A DNA stretch of 64,000 nt from Mycobacterium sp. 236(2023) (GTDB taxonomy: Bacteria; Actinomycetota; Actinomycetes; Mycobacteriales; Mycobacteriaceae), in contig NZ_JARSBP010000009.1 of the NCBI RefSeq assembly GCF_029623955.1, forward strand, positions 62,001-126,000. The letters are read 5' to 3'. This document shows positions 1 through 9,049 of the stretch, one piece after another (position 1 is the first letter of the stretch; each line of letters begins with the position of its first letter). The notes under the pieces were generated by a model. That model saw nothing but the letters and a program-made list of their open reading frames with translations. It searched no databases and was not told the origin of the DNA. Position numbers and translations under genes: made by a program.

Positions 1-438
1 GCCGTCGCGGACGGCCGTCGTGCGCATCCCGGCGAGATCGGATCCCGTACCGGGTTCGGTCATCGCGATGGCGGTGAGCAGCTTGCCCGATGCGAGCCCG
101 GGGAACCAGCGGTCGCGCTGTTCGGCGTTCGCATAGTGCAGGAAGTACGGCAGGATCACCTCGAGTTGCGTGCGCACCGTCGACAGCGTGACGAGCGCGC
201 GGGCAGCCTCCTCCTGCAGCACGACGTTGTACCGGTAGTCGGGTTGGCCGCCGCCGCCGTATTCCTCGGGGATCGCGACTCCGAGGATTCCCAGGCCGCC
301 CATCTGCTCGAAGACGCCGCGCGGCATCCTGCCACCCTTCTCCCACTCGGGATAGTGGGGCACGACCTCCTTCTCGACGAAGTCGCGGGCGAGTTCCCGG
401 AATGCCTCGTGGTCCTCGGTGAAAAGATCTCTGCGCAC
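1..438 (-). CDS. Acyl-CoA dehydrogenase, N-terminal part (cut by window edge)
   Basis: The 146 codons visible are the N-terminal half of a FAD-dependent acyl-CoA dehydrogenase, which introduces the alpha,beta double bond in acyl-CoA. The reading frame is open to base 1, so the C-terminal half lies outside the window. The FAD/substrate loop 'MTEPGTGSDL' and the 'PEEYGG' motif typical of the family are present. The start chosen is GTG at 438 with GGGGACA just upstream; it lies 8 bp after the thiolase stop, so this is the last visible gene of the minus-strand operon that starts at 6900. Family assignment is firm; chain-length or ring specificity cannot be read. Confidence 0.85.
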   Translation of the reverse strand, partial: MRRDLFTEDHEAFRELARDFVEKEVVPHYPEWEKGGRMPRGVFEQMGGLGILGVAIPEEYGGGGQPDYRYNVVLQEEAARALVTLSTVRTQLEVILPYFLHYANAEQRDRWFPGLASGKLLTAIAMTEPGTGSDLAGMRTTAVRDG

Positions 439-446
439 GCTGTCCC

Positions 447-1592
447 CTACTTCACGAGTTCGACGAGAGTGGCATTGGCGGTGCCGCCGCCCTCGCACAT
501 GGTCTGCAGCCCGTAGCGAATCCCGTTGTCCCGCATGTGGTGGATCATCCGCGTCATGAGAACTGCACCGGATGCGCCCAGCGGGTGGCCGAGGGCGATG
601 GCTCCACCGAGCGGGTTGAGCTTGGTTTCGTCGGCGCCGGTGTCGGCGAGCCACGCCAGCGGAACCGGCGCGAACGCCTCGTTCACCTCGTAGACGCCGA
701 CCTCGTCGAGCGTCACGCCTGCCTTGTGCAGCACCTTCTCGGTGGCCGGAATCGGGCCCGTCAGCATCAGTTTCGGATCGGCGCCGGTGACCGCACCTGC
801 CCGGTAGCGCACCAGCGGGGTGAGCCCGAGGTTGACGGCGTTCTCGGCGGTCATCACGAGCAGCGCCGCCGCGCCGTCGGAGATCTGCGACGAGTTACCC
901 GCGTGGATCACACCGTCGTCGGTGAACGCCGGCTTGAGTCCGGCGAGCTTCTCGACGGTCGTGCCACGCCGGATGCCTTCGTCGTCGGAAACCACACCGC
1001 CATCAGTGAAGACGGGCACGATCTGGTCTTTGAAAGCGCCGGCGTCCTGGGCGGCCGCCGCCCGCTCATGCGACTGCGCGGAGTACTCGTCGACGCGCGT
1101 GCGAGAGAAGCCCCACTGCTGGGCGATCATCTCCGCGGAAATGCCCTGATTGAACGAGAAATCGTCATAGCGGGCAAGCACTTTCGGGCCGTACGGCATT
1201 CCGGTGGCGCGGGCGGAGCCGAGCGGGACCCGGCTCATCACCTCGACGCCGCCGGCCACGACCACGTCCTGCTGGCCCGACATCACGGCCTGCACGGCGA
1301 AGTCGAGCGCCTGCTGGCTCGATCCGCACGCACGGTTCACCGTCGTTCCCGGAATGTGCTCGGGCCAGCCGGCGGCCAGGACCGAGTACCGACCGATGTT
1401 GCTCGACTGGTCCCCCACCTGGGACACGCAGCCCCACACCACGTCGTCGATGATGTCGGGATCCACGCCGGTACGATCGGCGAGCTCGTTGAGCACCAGC
1501 GCGGACAGGTCAGCCGCGTGCTGGTCGGATAATCCCCCGTTGCGCTTGCCGACAGGCGTCCGTACCGCCCCGACGATGACGGTTTCTCGCAT
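447..1592 (-). CDS. Thiolase (acetyl-CoA acyltransferase)
   Basis: A 381-aa thiolase that would cleave a 3-oxoacyl-CoA with free CoA. The nucleophilic Cys is residue 89 in 'NRACGSSQ'. The 'NEAFA' motif, the 'GGAIALGHPLGASG' loop with the active-site His, and the C-terminal 'CEGGGTANA' with the second Cys are all intact, so it should be active. The ATG at 1592 is preferred over an upstream in-frame start because AAGGAG lies 8 nt before it and the family N-terminus (VIVGAVRTPVGK) begins directly after. It follows the enoyl-CoA hydratase by 5 bp and completes a beta-oxidation set (dehydrogenase, hydratase, SDR, thiolase) in one operon. Confidence 0.92.
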   Translation of the reverse strand: MRETVIVGAVRTPVGKRNGGLSDQHAADLSALVLNELADRTGVDPDIIDDVVWGCVSQVGDQSSNIGRYSVLAAGWPEHIPGTTVNRACGSSQQALDFAVQAVMSGQQDVVVAGGVEVMSRVPLGSARATGMPYGPKVLARYDDFSFNQGISAEMIAQQWGFSRTRVDEYSAQSHERAAAAQDAGAFKDQIVPVFTDGGVVSDDEGIRRGTTVEKLAGLKPAFTDDGVIHAGNSSQISDGAAALLVMTAENAVNLGLTPLVRYRAGAVTGADPKLMLTGPIPATEKVLHKAGVTLDEVGVYEVNEAFAPVPLAWLADTGADETKLNPLGGAIALGHPLGASGAVLMTRMIHHMRDNGIRYGLQTMCEGGGTANATLVELVK

Positions 1593-1597
1593 GACCT

Positions 1598-2392
1598 CTA
1601 CTCCTTGTCCGCGTCGTACAACGACCACGACCCGGCGAATTCCGGGTCTCTCTTGGCGGCGAACGCCGCATAAGCCTCACCGGAATCCGCTGTCGCGAAG
1701 TTGCCCGGTTGTGCGCGAGCCTCATTGGCCAGCGCCTCACGCAGCGTCGCGTTGGCGCCGTCGTTGAGAAGCGCCTTGCTCTGCGCGAGCGCGAACGGCG
1801 GCCCGGCCGCCAGCCGGCCGGCGAGATCGTCGACAAAAGCGTCGATCTCGTCGCCGGGCTTCACCCATGTGACCAGGCCGAGTGCGTGCGCCTCCGCGGC
1901 GCCGACCATATCAGCCAGCAGCACGAGGCGTTTGGCCTGTTGAAGGCCGACGATCTTCGGCAGCAGCCAGGAGCCGCCGAGGTCCACGGACAGCCCGCGC
2001 TTCGAGAAGATCTGGCAGAACTTGGATTCCGGGGTGGCGACCACCAGGTCACACCCCAGCGCCAGATTCCATCCAGCGCCGACGGCGACACCCGTCACCT
2101 TGGCGATCGTGGGTATCGCCAGTTCGTGCAGAGCCAGTGCCACGTCGGTGAGACGATCCAGTTTGTAGCGAGGGTGGATCTGCTCGCCGGTCCCGATGTC
2201 GGCTCCCGAACAGAACGCACCGCCCGCGCCGGTCAGCACCAACGCGCGAATATCGGTGTCCCGTTTCAAATCCCGCAAAGAATCAGCGAGGTCCACCCAC
2301 AACTTCGCATCCAGGGCGTTCTTACGATCCGGACGGTTCAGCGTCAGCGTGCGTACACCGTCACGGTCCGACGACAGCAGGACCTCACTCAT
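1598..2392 (-). CDS. Enoyl-CoA hydratase/isomerase (crotonase family)
   Basis: A 264-aa crotonase-fold protein with the oxyanion-hole segment 'GAFCSGADI' (around residue 65) and the second motif 'GAGWNLALGCDL' (around residue 110). It would hydrate an enoyl-CoA. The ATG at 2392 (MSEVLL) overlaps the stop of the upstream CoA-transferase by 8 bp, which argues for translational coupling. An in-frame start further upstream would add nine residues not typical of the family. It could equally be an isomerase or a C-C hydrolase of the same fold; the sequence alone does not decide. Confidence 0.88.
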   Translation of the reverse strand: MSEVLLSSDRDGVRTLTLNRPDRKNALDAKLWVDLADSLRDLKRDTDIRALVLTGAGGAFCSGADIGTGEQIHPRYKLDRLTDVALALHELAIPTIAKVTGVAVGAGWNLALGCDLVVATPESKFCQIFSKRGLSVDLGGSWLLPKIVGLQQAKRLVLLADMVGAAEAHALGLVTWVKPGDEIDAFVDDLAGRLAAGPPFALAQSKALLNDGANATLREALANEARAQPGNFATADSGEAYAAFAAKRDPEFAGSWSLYDADKE

Positions 2393-3617
2393 AGGCAGGC
2401 CCGATCGCGCCGTCGGCACGCAACTGCGCCAATTCCTCTGCAGTCACTCCGAATTCCGTCAGCACCGCATCGGTGTGCTCGCCGAGTCCGGGGATCGCGC
2501 CCATCGGCTGTTCGAAGTCACTGATCACCGGCGGTGGCCGCAGCGCCTGGATGTCGCCGCGCGGGGTGCCGACCGTGCGCCACCTGTCGCGGGCGGTGAG
2601 GTGCGGGTGCTCGACGACCTCGCTGGGCTTGTTGTATCGGGAGTTCCCGATCCCGGCGTCGTCGGCCTTTGTCTGGATGTCGGCGAGATCATGCTGGGCA
2701 CACCAGCTTCCGATCGCCTCGTCGAGAATCTCGCGATGGGTGCAGCGCTGCGGATTGGTGGCGAACCGCGGATCGTCGGCGAGGTCGGGGCGGTCGATGA
2801 TCTCGCGGGCGACCCGTTGCCACTCACGGTCATTGGTCGTGCCCAGCACGACCGTCTGCCCGTCGCGGGTCGGAAAGGCCCCGTAGGGTGCGACCGCCGG
2901 CGAGCCGACACCGAGCGGCTCCTGATCAATCCCCGAGTGCTGGGTGTAGGTGAGCGCATAGCCCATCACGTCGGTCATGACGTCGAAAAGCGACAGCTCG
3001 ACGTGGGGCGCATTTCCCGGATCGGGACGCGTCGCGCGCCCGTACAGCAGAGAGACGATCGACATCGCCGCGTACAGCCCTGTGGTGAAGTCGGCCATCG
3101 CGGGCCCCGGCTTCGCCGGCATCCCCGGATATCCGGTCACCGCACACGATCCCGACTCCGCCTGCACGAGAAGGTCGTACGCGCGTTTGTGGGAGATCGG
3201 GCCGCCGGGGCCGTAGCCGTCGATCTCGACCGGGATGACGCCGGGATGGCGCGCGGCGAGATCGGCCGGGGCGATGCCGAGTCGCGCGGTGGCGCCCGGC
3301 GCGAGGTTGGAGACGAACGCGTCGGCGCGGTCCAGCAGTCGGTGCAGCACGTCCAGGCCGCCGGGCGCCTTGGTGTTCAGCGTCACCGATTCCTTGCCGC
3401 GGTTGCACCACACGAAGTGGGCGGCCAGCCCACCGGGACCGTTGACGACGTCGTCGTACGCGCGGGCGAAGTCTCCCCCGTTGGGGTTCTCCACCTTGAT
3501 GATCCGCGCCCCGAAATCAGCGAGCACCCGGGTACACATCGGAGCTGCCACGGCCTGCTCCATGGCGACCACGGTCACGCCGGCGAGCGGCCCGGCACCT
3601 GGCTTTCGTCCTGTCAC
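2385..3617 (-). CDS. CaiB/BaiF (family III) CoA-transferase
   Basis: A 410-aa family III CoA-transferase, which moves CoA between carboxylic acids through an aspartyl-CoA thioester. The N-terminal 'LAGVTVVAMEQAVAAP' and 'IIKVENP' segments are characteristic. The catalytic Asp is present in 'YDLLVQAESG' (around residue 155), unlike in the fused homologue at 23109-25517. It lies 4 bp after the SDR stop and overlaps the hydratase start by 8 bp, so it belongs to the operon beginning at 6900. Likely role: loading the pathway acid on CoA at the expense of another CoA ester. Substrate unknown. Confidence 0.9.
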   Translation of the reverse strand: MTGRKPGAGPLAGVTVVAMEQAVAAPMCTRVLADFGARIIKVENPNGGDFARAYDDVVNGPGGLAAHFVWCNRGKESVTLNTKAPGGLDVLHRLLDRADAFVSNLAPGATARLGIAPADLAARHPGVIPVEIDGYGPGGPISHKRAYDLLVQAESGSCAVTGYPGMPAKPGPAMADFTTGLYAAMSIVSLLYGRATRPDPGNAPHVELSLFDVMTDVMGYALTYTQHSGIDQEPLGVGSPAVAPYGAFPTRDGQTVVLGTTNDREWQRVAREIIDRPDLADDPRFATNPQRCTHREILDEAIGSWCAQHDLADIQTKADDAGIGNSRYNKPSEVVEHPHLTARDRWRTVGTPRGDIQALRPPPVISDFEQPMGAIPGLGEHTDAVLTEFGVTAEELAQLRADGAIGPAYE

Positions 3618-3621
3618 GTAC

Positions 3622-4377
3622 TCACATCACCATACCGCCGTCGACCGGCAGCACCTGGCCCGTCACATACGACGAAGCGTCCGAGGCCATGAACAGAAAG
3701 GCGCCGGCGATCTCGGACGGTTCGGCCCAGCGCTTCATCGGAATGCGGTTCATCATGTTGGCCGCGAACTTCTCGTTGGTGCGGATCGTTTCGGTCATCG
3801 GCGTCGCCGCCAGTGGTGCCAGCGCGTTGACCGTGATGGCTTTGGTCGCCAACTCCCGGGCCAGTGATTTGGTGAAGCCGATGATGCTGGCCTTGGCCGC
3901 CGAATAGTTGACCTGTCCGAGCGTGCCGGTCAGTCCCGCGGCCGACGTCACGTTGACTATGCGGCCCTTGCCGTCAGTCGGGATGTAGGGCAGCGCAGCC
4001 TGGGTGACGTTGAACGCGCCCATGACGTGAATGTCGAACAGCAGCCGGAACGACTCCTGCGTCGTCTTCTCGAACATGGCCGGCTTGGTGACACCCGCAT
4101 TGTTGATGACGATGTGCAGGGCCCCGTCGCCCAGCGCAGCCGCCTGGGCGGCCGCGGCGTCGGCGGAGTCACGGTCGGACACATCGAGTGCGGCGGACTC
4201 CGCCCGTCCACCGTTTGCCGAGATCTGTTCCGCCACAGCGGCGGCCGCGTCCTTGTCGAGATCGGTGACGAGGACCGTGGCCCCCGCGTCCGCCAGGGCG
4301 GCAGCCACCGCGGAGCCGATACCGCCGGCCGCTCCCGTCACGAGTGCCGAGCGGCCGGACAGGTCGAAATAGGTCAT
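3622..4377 (-). CDS. SDR, FabG-like (3-hydroxyacyl-CoA dehydrogenase/reductase)
   Basis: A 251-aa classical short-chain dehydrogenase/reductase. It has the nucleotide-binding 'TGAAGGIG' near residue 15, 'NNAG' near residue 91, and the catalytic Ser plus 'YSAAK' around residue 155, ending with 'VDGGMVM'. The complete Ser-Tyr-Lys set indicates an active NAD(P)-dependent oxidoreductase. Placed between an acyl-CoA dehydrogenase and a CoA-transferase, it most likely oxidises a 3-hydroxyacyl-CoA for the thiolase downstream. It starts 2 bp after the upstream dehydrogenase stop. Confidence 0.9.
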   Translation of the reverse strand: MTYFDLSGRSALVTGAAGGIGSAVAAALADAGATVLVTDLDKDAAAAVAEQISANGGRAESAALDVSDRDSADAAAAQAAALGDGALHIVINNAGVTKPAMFEKTTQESFRLLFDIHVMGAFNVTQAALPYIPTDGKGRIVNVTSAAGLTGTLGQVNYSAAKASIIGFTKSLARELATKAITVNALAPLAATPMTETIRTNEKFAANMMNRIPMKRWAEPSEIAGAFLFMASDASSYVTGQVLPVDGGMVM

Positions 4378-4379
4378 GA

Positions 4380-5567
4380 TCAGTAGCTCCGGGGCAGGCC
4401 GAGGACGTGCTCGCCCAGGAAGTTCAGGATCATCTCCTGGCTCACCGGGGCGATCTTCATCAGACGCGACTCACGGAAGTAGCGCGACACGTGGTACTCC
4501 TCGGAGTAGCCCATGCCACCGTGCAACTGCAGCGCCCGGTCGGCGGCGCCGAACCCCGCGTCGGCGCACAAATACTTGGCCGTATTCGCTTCGCGCCCAC
4601 AGGGTTTGCCGTTGTCGTAGAGCCAGGTGGCCTTGCGCAACACCAGTTCCGCGGCGTCGAGGCGTGCCAGCGAGTCGGCCAGCGGGAACTGCAGGCCCTG
4701 GTTCATGCCGATCGGCCGGTTGAACACGACACGTTCGTTGCCGTACTTGACGGCCTTCTCCAACGCGACGCGGCCGATGCCGAGAGCCTCGGCGGCGATC
4801 AGCATCCGCTCGGGGTTCAGCCCGTCGAGGATGTACTTGAAGCCCATGCCCTCTTCGCCCACGCGGTGCTCGACCGGGACCATCAGGTCGTCGATGAAGA
4901 GCTCGTTGGAGCTGACCGCGTTGCGGCCCATCTTCTTGATCGGCCGGATGTCGACGTGGTCGCGGTCGAGGTCGGTCATGAACAGCGTCATGCCGTCGGT
5001 CTTCTTGGCACCGCGCTTCGCCAGCTCGTCGGGGGTCTCGGTCCGGGTCAGCAGCAGGATCTTCTCGGACTCCAGGGCCTTGGAGATCCACACCTTGCGG
5101 CCGTTGACGCGGTAGTGGTCGCCCTCGCGCTTGGCGAAGGTCGTGATCCGCGAAGTATCCAGTCCGGCACCAGGTTCCGTCACACCGAAGCAGACGTGCA
5201 GATCACCGTCGACGATGCGCGGCAGCGTCGAGGCCTTGAGCTCGTCCGAGCCGTGCTTGACCACCGGCTGCATGCCGAAGATGGACAAGTGGATGGCGCT
5301 GGCGCCGTTCATCGCGGCTCCGGAACGCGACACCTCTTCGAGCAGCAGCGTGGCCTCGGTGATACCGAGGCCGTGGCCGCCGTACTCCTCGGGGATCGTC
5401 ATGCCCAACCAGCCGCCCTTGGAGATGGCGTCGTAGAACTCCTGCGGGAATTCGTGGGCCTGGTCCTTCTCCATCCAGTAGTGGTCGTCGAACTTGCTGC
5501 ACAACTCGGCGACCGACTTGCGGATCAGTTCCTGGTCCTCGGTCAGCTCAAAGCTCATGCCCGACAT
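4380..5567 (-). CDS. Acyl-CoA dehydrogenase (alternative catalytic Glu)
   Basis: A 395-aa acyl-CoA dehydrogenase with 'FGVTEPGAGLDTS' (flavin loop), 'NAVSSNELFIDDL' and 'LHGGMGYSEEY' near the C-terminus. The usual C-terminal catalytic motif (EGTSE) is not there; the segment reads 'IAPVSQEMILNFL'. An acidic residue does occur in 'LNPERM', which corresponds to the position that isovaleryl-CoA dehydrogenase uses. The ATG at 5567 is chosen over a GTG three codons upstream because AGGAG sits 8 nt before the ATG but directly abuts the GTG. It lies downstream of the ACMSD-like amidohydrolase and upstream of the SDR. Confidence 0.9.
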   Translation of the reverse strand: MSGMSFELTEDQELIRKSVAELCSKFDDHYWMEKDQAHEFPQEFYDAISKGGWLGMTIPEEYGGHGLGITEATLLLEEVSRSGAAMNGASAIHLSIFGMQPVVKHGSDELKASTLPRIVDGDLHVCFGVTEPGAGLDTSRITTFAKREGDHYRVNGRKVWISKALESEKILLLTRTETPDELAKRGAKKTDGMTLFMTDLDRDHVDIRPIKKMGRNAVSSNELFIDDLMVPVEHRVGEEGMGFKYILDGLNPERMLIAAEALGIGRVALEKAVKYGNERVVFNRPIGMNQGLQFPLADSLARLDAAELVLRKATWLYDNGKPCGREANTAKYLCADAGFGAADRALQLHGGMGYSEEYHVSRYFRESRLMKIAPVSQEMILNFLGEHVLGLPRSY

Positions 5568-5598
5568 CGATGTCACTCCTTATGGATCTTCGCAGTTG

Positions 5599-6900
5599 TC
5601 AGTCTTTGTTGCCCGTGAGTTCTTTGGCGTTGGCGGCGAAGTCGGCGAACGTAGCGCCGGTCTTCTCCTTGTGGGAGAGCGCCTGGATCGAGACGTCGTG
5701 TCCTTCGGCGGCCTTGCGCAATGCCCCCACTGTCGCCTGCTCCTTGGCGATGTGGGCGAAGGGATCCCAGTTGTACCAGCGCATCGCGTTTTCGAACGTC
5801 ATCTTGTTGATCTCGGCATCGGGCACATCGTTGGCCTTCAGCACCTCGTCCAACTGCTCGGGCGCACCCGGCCACATCGAATCGGAATGCGGGTAATCGG
5901 CTTCCCAGCAGATGTTGTCGATCCCGATCTGATGCCGCGTGGTGACACCGACGGGGTCGGCGATGAAGCACGTCAGGAAGTGATCCCGGAACACCTCAGA
6001 CGGCAGCTTGCCCTTGAAATCCTGACCCGTCCACGTCGAATGCATCTCATAGGTCCGGTCGACGCGCTCCAGGAAGTACGGGATCCACCCGGTACCGCCC
6101 TCGGACAGGGCGATCTTCAGATCGGGGTATTCCTTGATCGGGCGTGACCACAACAGGTCCGCCGCCGCCTGGACGATGTTCATCGGCTGCAACGTGATCA
6201 TCACATCCATCGGAGCATCAGGGGCGGTGATCGCCAGTCGCCCCGACGACCCGATATGCACGTTGAGAACGGTGTCGGTGTCCACCAACGCATCCCACAT
6301 CGGCTTCCAGTGGTCGAAGTCGTGGAAACTCGGATACCCCATCGCCGACGGGTTCTCAGAGAACGTCAGCGAGTGCACACCACGCTCCGCGTTGCGGCGG
6401 ATCTCCTTCGCGCACGCTTCGGGATCCCAGATCACCGGAAGCGTCATCGGGATGAACCGCGCCGGATACGCCCCGCACCACTCCTCGACATGCCAATCGT
6501 TGTAGGCCTGCACCAACGCCAGCGAGAACTCCGGATCCTCGGTCGCAAACAACCGACCCGCAAAGCCGGGGAACGACGGGAAACACATCGACCCCAGGAT
6601 GCCGCCGGCATTCATGTCCTTGACCCGCTCATCAACCTGCCAACAGCCCGGCCGGATCTCATCAAGACCCTGCGGCTCCAAGCCGTACTCCTCCTTCGGC
6701 CGCCCCGCCACCGCATTGAGCGCCACATTCGGGATCACCACGTCGCGGAACTGCCAGGTATCCGAACCATCCTCGTTGTGCACCAGACGCGGCGCCTCAT
6801 CCAGATACTTCTTCGACAGATGGTTCCTGAACATGTCCGGCGGCTCGACGATGTGATCGTCCACGCTGATCAAAATCATGTCGTCGCGATTCACGGCCAC
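5599..6900 (-). CDS. ACMSD-like amidohydrolase (amidohydrolase_2 family)
   Basis: A 433-aa metal-dependent TIM-barrel protein of the amidohydrolase_2/ACMSD branch, whose members decarboxylate or hydrolyse ring-cleavage products and similar acids. The N-terminal 'SVDDHIVEP' carries the first D-x-H metal motif. Later 'NVHIGSSG' supplies a His and 'WEADYPHSDSMWPG' the Asp and His typical of the C-terminal metal site. The ATG at 6900 is preceded by GAGGAG at 5 nt. It is the first gene of the minus-strand operon and faces the 7158 gene across a 257-bp region holding two operator arrays. A second member of the family lies at 28859-30052. Confidence 0.88.
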   Translation of the reverse strand: MAVNRDDMILISVDDHIVEPPDMFRNHLSKKYLDEAPRLVHNEDGSDTWQFRDVVIPNVALNAVAGRPKEEYGLEPQGLDEIRPGCWQVDERVKDMNAGGILGSMCFPSFPGFAGRLFATEDPEFSLALVQAYNDWHVEEWCGAYPARFIPMTLPVIWDPEACAKEIRRNAERGVHSLTFSENPSAMGYPSFHDFDHWKPMWDALVDTDTVLNVHIGSSGRLAITAPDAPMDVMITLQPMNIVQAAADLLWSRPIKEYPDLKIALSEGGTGWIPYFLERVDRTYEMHSTWTGQDFKGKLPSEVFRDHFLTCFIADPVGVTTRHQIGIDNICWEADYPHSDSMWPGAPEQLDEVLKANDVPDAEINKMTFENAMRWYNWDPFAHIAKEQATVGALRKAAEGHDVSIQALSHKEKTGATFADFAANAKELTGNKD

Positions 6901-6963
6901 TCCTCTCGTTCACACTCCCGTGCGCAGCGGGCATGTGATTCGGGGCTGTTGTTCTCCTACTAA

Positions 6964-7000
6964 GGAAACTAGCTTCTCCATCAGTGAGAATCAATGTGCG
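6964..7000. promoter_or_regulatory. Operator array, upstream of the 6900 operon
   Basis: Four half-sites in the pattern GGAAAC-N3-CTTCTC-N7-GAGAAT-N3-TGTGCG. The two inner half-sites (5/6 and 6/6 to ATTCTC/GAGAAT) are strong and the outer ones weak. It begins 63 bp upstream of the ATG at 6900. The N3/N7 spacing is the same as in the other arrays of the window, which is the main support. Confidence 0.55.
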
Positions 7001-7099
7001 CAATCTACATCTGGCCTGGCAGGCAGCGGAGATGGGGTTCACCGGCCGACGCGCTGACCGGCGGATCTGACCTCGCACGTTGACGATTGTGCGGAAAAG

Positions 7100-7136
7100 T
7101 GGAAATCTATTGGCGAAATATGAGAACCTGATTCTC
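7100..7136. promoter_or_regulatory. Operator array, upstream of the 7158 operon
   Basis: Half-sites TGGAAA-N3-ATTGGC-N7-GAGAAC-N3-ATTCTC. The right pair is a near-perfect palindrome (7122-7136) and an AAATAT, a possible -10 element, lies in the N7 spacer (7116-7121). The array ends 6 nt before the GAGAGGAG ribosome binding site of the gene at 7158, so a bound protein would block transcription start. Confidence 0.65.
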
Positions 7137-7157
7137 ATGAGCGAGAGGAGTCAGTCG

Positions 7158-7700
7158 GTGCGCGTTGCGCCACTACCGGCCGACGAGTGGGATGACACGG
7201 TCGGCAAGGCTCTCACCGGCCTCATGCCGCCCGAGCGGCACAACCCGGAAGCCACTGGGAACCTGGTCGCCACGCTGGTGCGCCATCCGAAACTCACCAG
7301 AGCGTTCCTGCGCTTCAACTTCCACCTGCTGTACGGTTCGACGCTGCCCGCACGGCTTCGCGAGCTCGCCGTCCTGCGCGTCGCACACCTGACCAAGTGT
7401 GAATACGAGTGGCAACACCACGTGGGCATGGGACGCGAAGCCGGACTCACCGACGATGTCATCGCCGGCATCGAACGCGGTGAACTCACCGACGAACTCG
7501 ACCGGGCGGCGATGGCGGCCGTCGACGAACTGCAGCACCAATCCGTCGTATCCGATGCGACCTGGACAGCCCTGTCCGCCCACCTCGACGAGCGCCAGCT
7601 GATGGATCTCGTCTTCACGATCGGTTGCTATGGCTCACTGGCCATGGCCATCAACACTTTTGGCGTAGAACCCGACTCCAACATGGAAACAGAGAGGTAG
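7158..7700 (+). CDS. Carboxymuconolactone decarboxylase (CMD)/AhpD-like protein
   Basis: A 180-aa all-helical protein of the CMD family. The conserved core 'LRELAVLRVAHLTKCEYEW' followed by 'QHHVGMGREAGL' is present. It has a single Cys in the pattern C-x-Y-E-W-x-x-H rather than the CxxC of peroxidase-active AhpD, so a lactone or ring-fission role is as likely as peroxide reduction. Start: GTG at 7158 with AGAGGAG 7 nt upstream. Reading from 7080 would run through the operator array and is rejected. It is the first gene of the plus-strand operon and is followed 5 bp later by the Rieske oxygenase. Confidence 0.85.
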   Translation: MRVAPLPADEWDDTVGKALTGLMPPERHNPEATGNLVATLVRHPKLTRAFLRFNFHLLYGSTLPARLRELAVLRVAHLTKCEYEWQHHVGMGREAGLTDDVIAGIERGELTDELDRAAMAAVDELQHQSVVSDATWTALSAHLDERQLMDLVFTIGCYGSLAMAINTFGVEPDSNMETER

Positions 7701-7705
7701 AGACC

Positions 7706-9049
7706 GTGGCATTCTTCAAGAAGCCCGACGTCGGCAGCTGGACCGAGAACTGGCCCGAACTCGGCACGGCTCCGGTCAACTACGAGGACTCGATCGACCC
7801 GGAGCACTGGAAGCTAGAGCAGCAGGCCATCTTCCGCAAGACCTGGCTCCAGATGGGCCGCATCGAGCTCATCCCCAAGAAGGGTCGCTACATCACGCGC
7901 GAGCTTCCCTCGGTCGGGCCTGGCGTCTCCATCATCATCGTCAACGACGGCGAGGAGATCCGCGCGTTCTACAACCTGTGCCGCCATCGCGGGAACAAGC
8001 TGGTGTGGAACGACTACCCGGGCGAAGAGACTTCAGGCACCTGCCGCCAGTTCGTCTGCAAGTACCACGCCTGGCGGTACGACCTCAAGGGTGACCTGAC
8101 GTTCATCCAGCAGGAGGGCGAGTTCTTCGACGTCGACAAGACCGACTACCCGCTCAAGTCGGTGCGCTGCGAAGTGTGGGAAGGCTTCATCTTCGTCAAC
8201 TTCGACGACAACGCGGAATCGCTCGAGGACTATCTCGGCGACTTCGGACGGGGACTCAAGGGATACCCGTTCCACGAAATGACCGAGCACTACAGCTATC
8301 GCTCGGAGGTCAAGGCCAACTGGAAGCTGTTCATCGACGCGTTCACCGAGTTCTACCACGCGCCGATCCTGCACATGAAGCAGGCGGAGAAGGCCGAAGC
8401 CGAGAAGCTCGCCAACTTCGGGTTCGAGGCTCTGGCCTACGACATCAAGGGCGACCACTCGATGGTGTCGTCGTGGGGCGGAATGTCCCCGCCGAAGGAC
8501 ATCAACATGGTCAAGCCCATCGAGCAGATCCTGCACAGCGGCCTGTTCGGACCGTGGGACCGGCCCGACATCAAGGGCATCCTGCCCGACGAGCTGCCGC
8601 CGGCCATCAATCCCGGCCGCCACAAGACCTGGGGCACCGATTCTTTCGAGTTCTTCCCGAACTGGACGCTGCTGTTCTGGGCGCCGGGCTGGTACCTCAC
8701 CTACAACTACTGGCCGACGGGCGTGGACAGCCACATCTTCGAGGCGGACCTCTACTTCGTGCCACCGAAGAACCTGCGTGAGCGCCTCTCGCAGGAGCTG
8801 GCCGCGGTGACGTTCAAGGAGTACGCGTTCCAGGACGCCAACACTCTGGAGGCCACGCAGACGCAGATCGGAACCCGGGCCGTGCTCGACTTCCCGCTGT
8901 GCGACCAGGAAATCCTGCTGCGCCATCTGCACATGACCGCACATCAGTACGTGGACAGGTACAAGGAGTCGCTCGCCAACGGCAACGGTTCGTCCAACGG
9001 CAAGCATGCCGCCGCCTCCTCCGAGACGAAGGATCCCGCAAATGTCTAA
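7706..9049 (+). CDS. Rieske non-haem iron oxygenase, alpha (catalytic) subunit
   Basis: A 447-aa aromatic-ring-hydroxylating-type oxygenase. The Rieske [2Fe-2S] ligands are visible as 'CRHRG' and 'CKYHAWRYD' (residues about 95-125). The mononuclear iron site appears as 'DAFTEFYHAPILH' (around residue 215), with the His pair spaced as in the family. The GTG at 7706 has GAGAGG 8 nt upstream; the longer frame from 7625 overlaps the preceding gene and lacks homology. No beta subunit or dedicated reductase is adjacent, so electrons probably come from elsewhere. The 109-aa gene overlapping its 3' end may be a partner. Members hydroxylate or demethylate cyclic substrates; substrate not known. Confidence 0.93.
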   Translation: MAFFKKPDVGSWTENWPELGTAPVNYEDSIDPEHWKLEQQAIFRKTWLQMGRIELIPKKGRYITRELPSVGPGVSIIIVNDGEEIRAFYNLCRHRGNKLVWNDYPGEETSGTCRQFVCKYHAWRYDLKGDLTFIQQEGEFFDVDKTDYPLKSVRCEVWEGFIFVNFDDNAESLEDYLGDFGRGLKGYPFHEMTEHYSYRSEVKANWKLFIDAFTEFYHAPILHMKQAEKAEAEKLANFGFEALAYDIKGDHSMVSSWGGMSPPKDINMVKPIEQILHSGLFGPWDRPDIKGILPDELPPAINPGRHKTWGTDSFEFFPNWTLLFWAPGWYLTYNYWPTGVDSHIFEADLYFVPPKNLRERLSQELAAVTFKEYAFQDANTLEATQTQIGTRAVLDFPLCDQEILLRHLHMTAHQYVDRYKESLANGNGSSNGKHAAASSETKDPANV

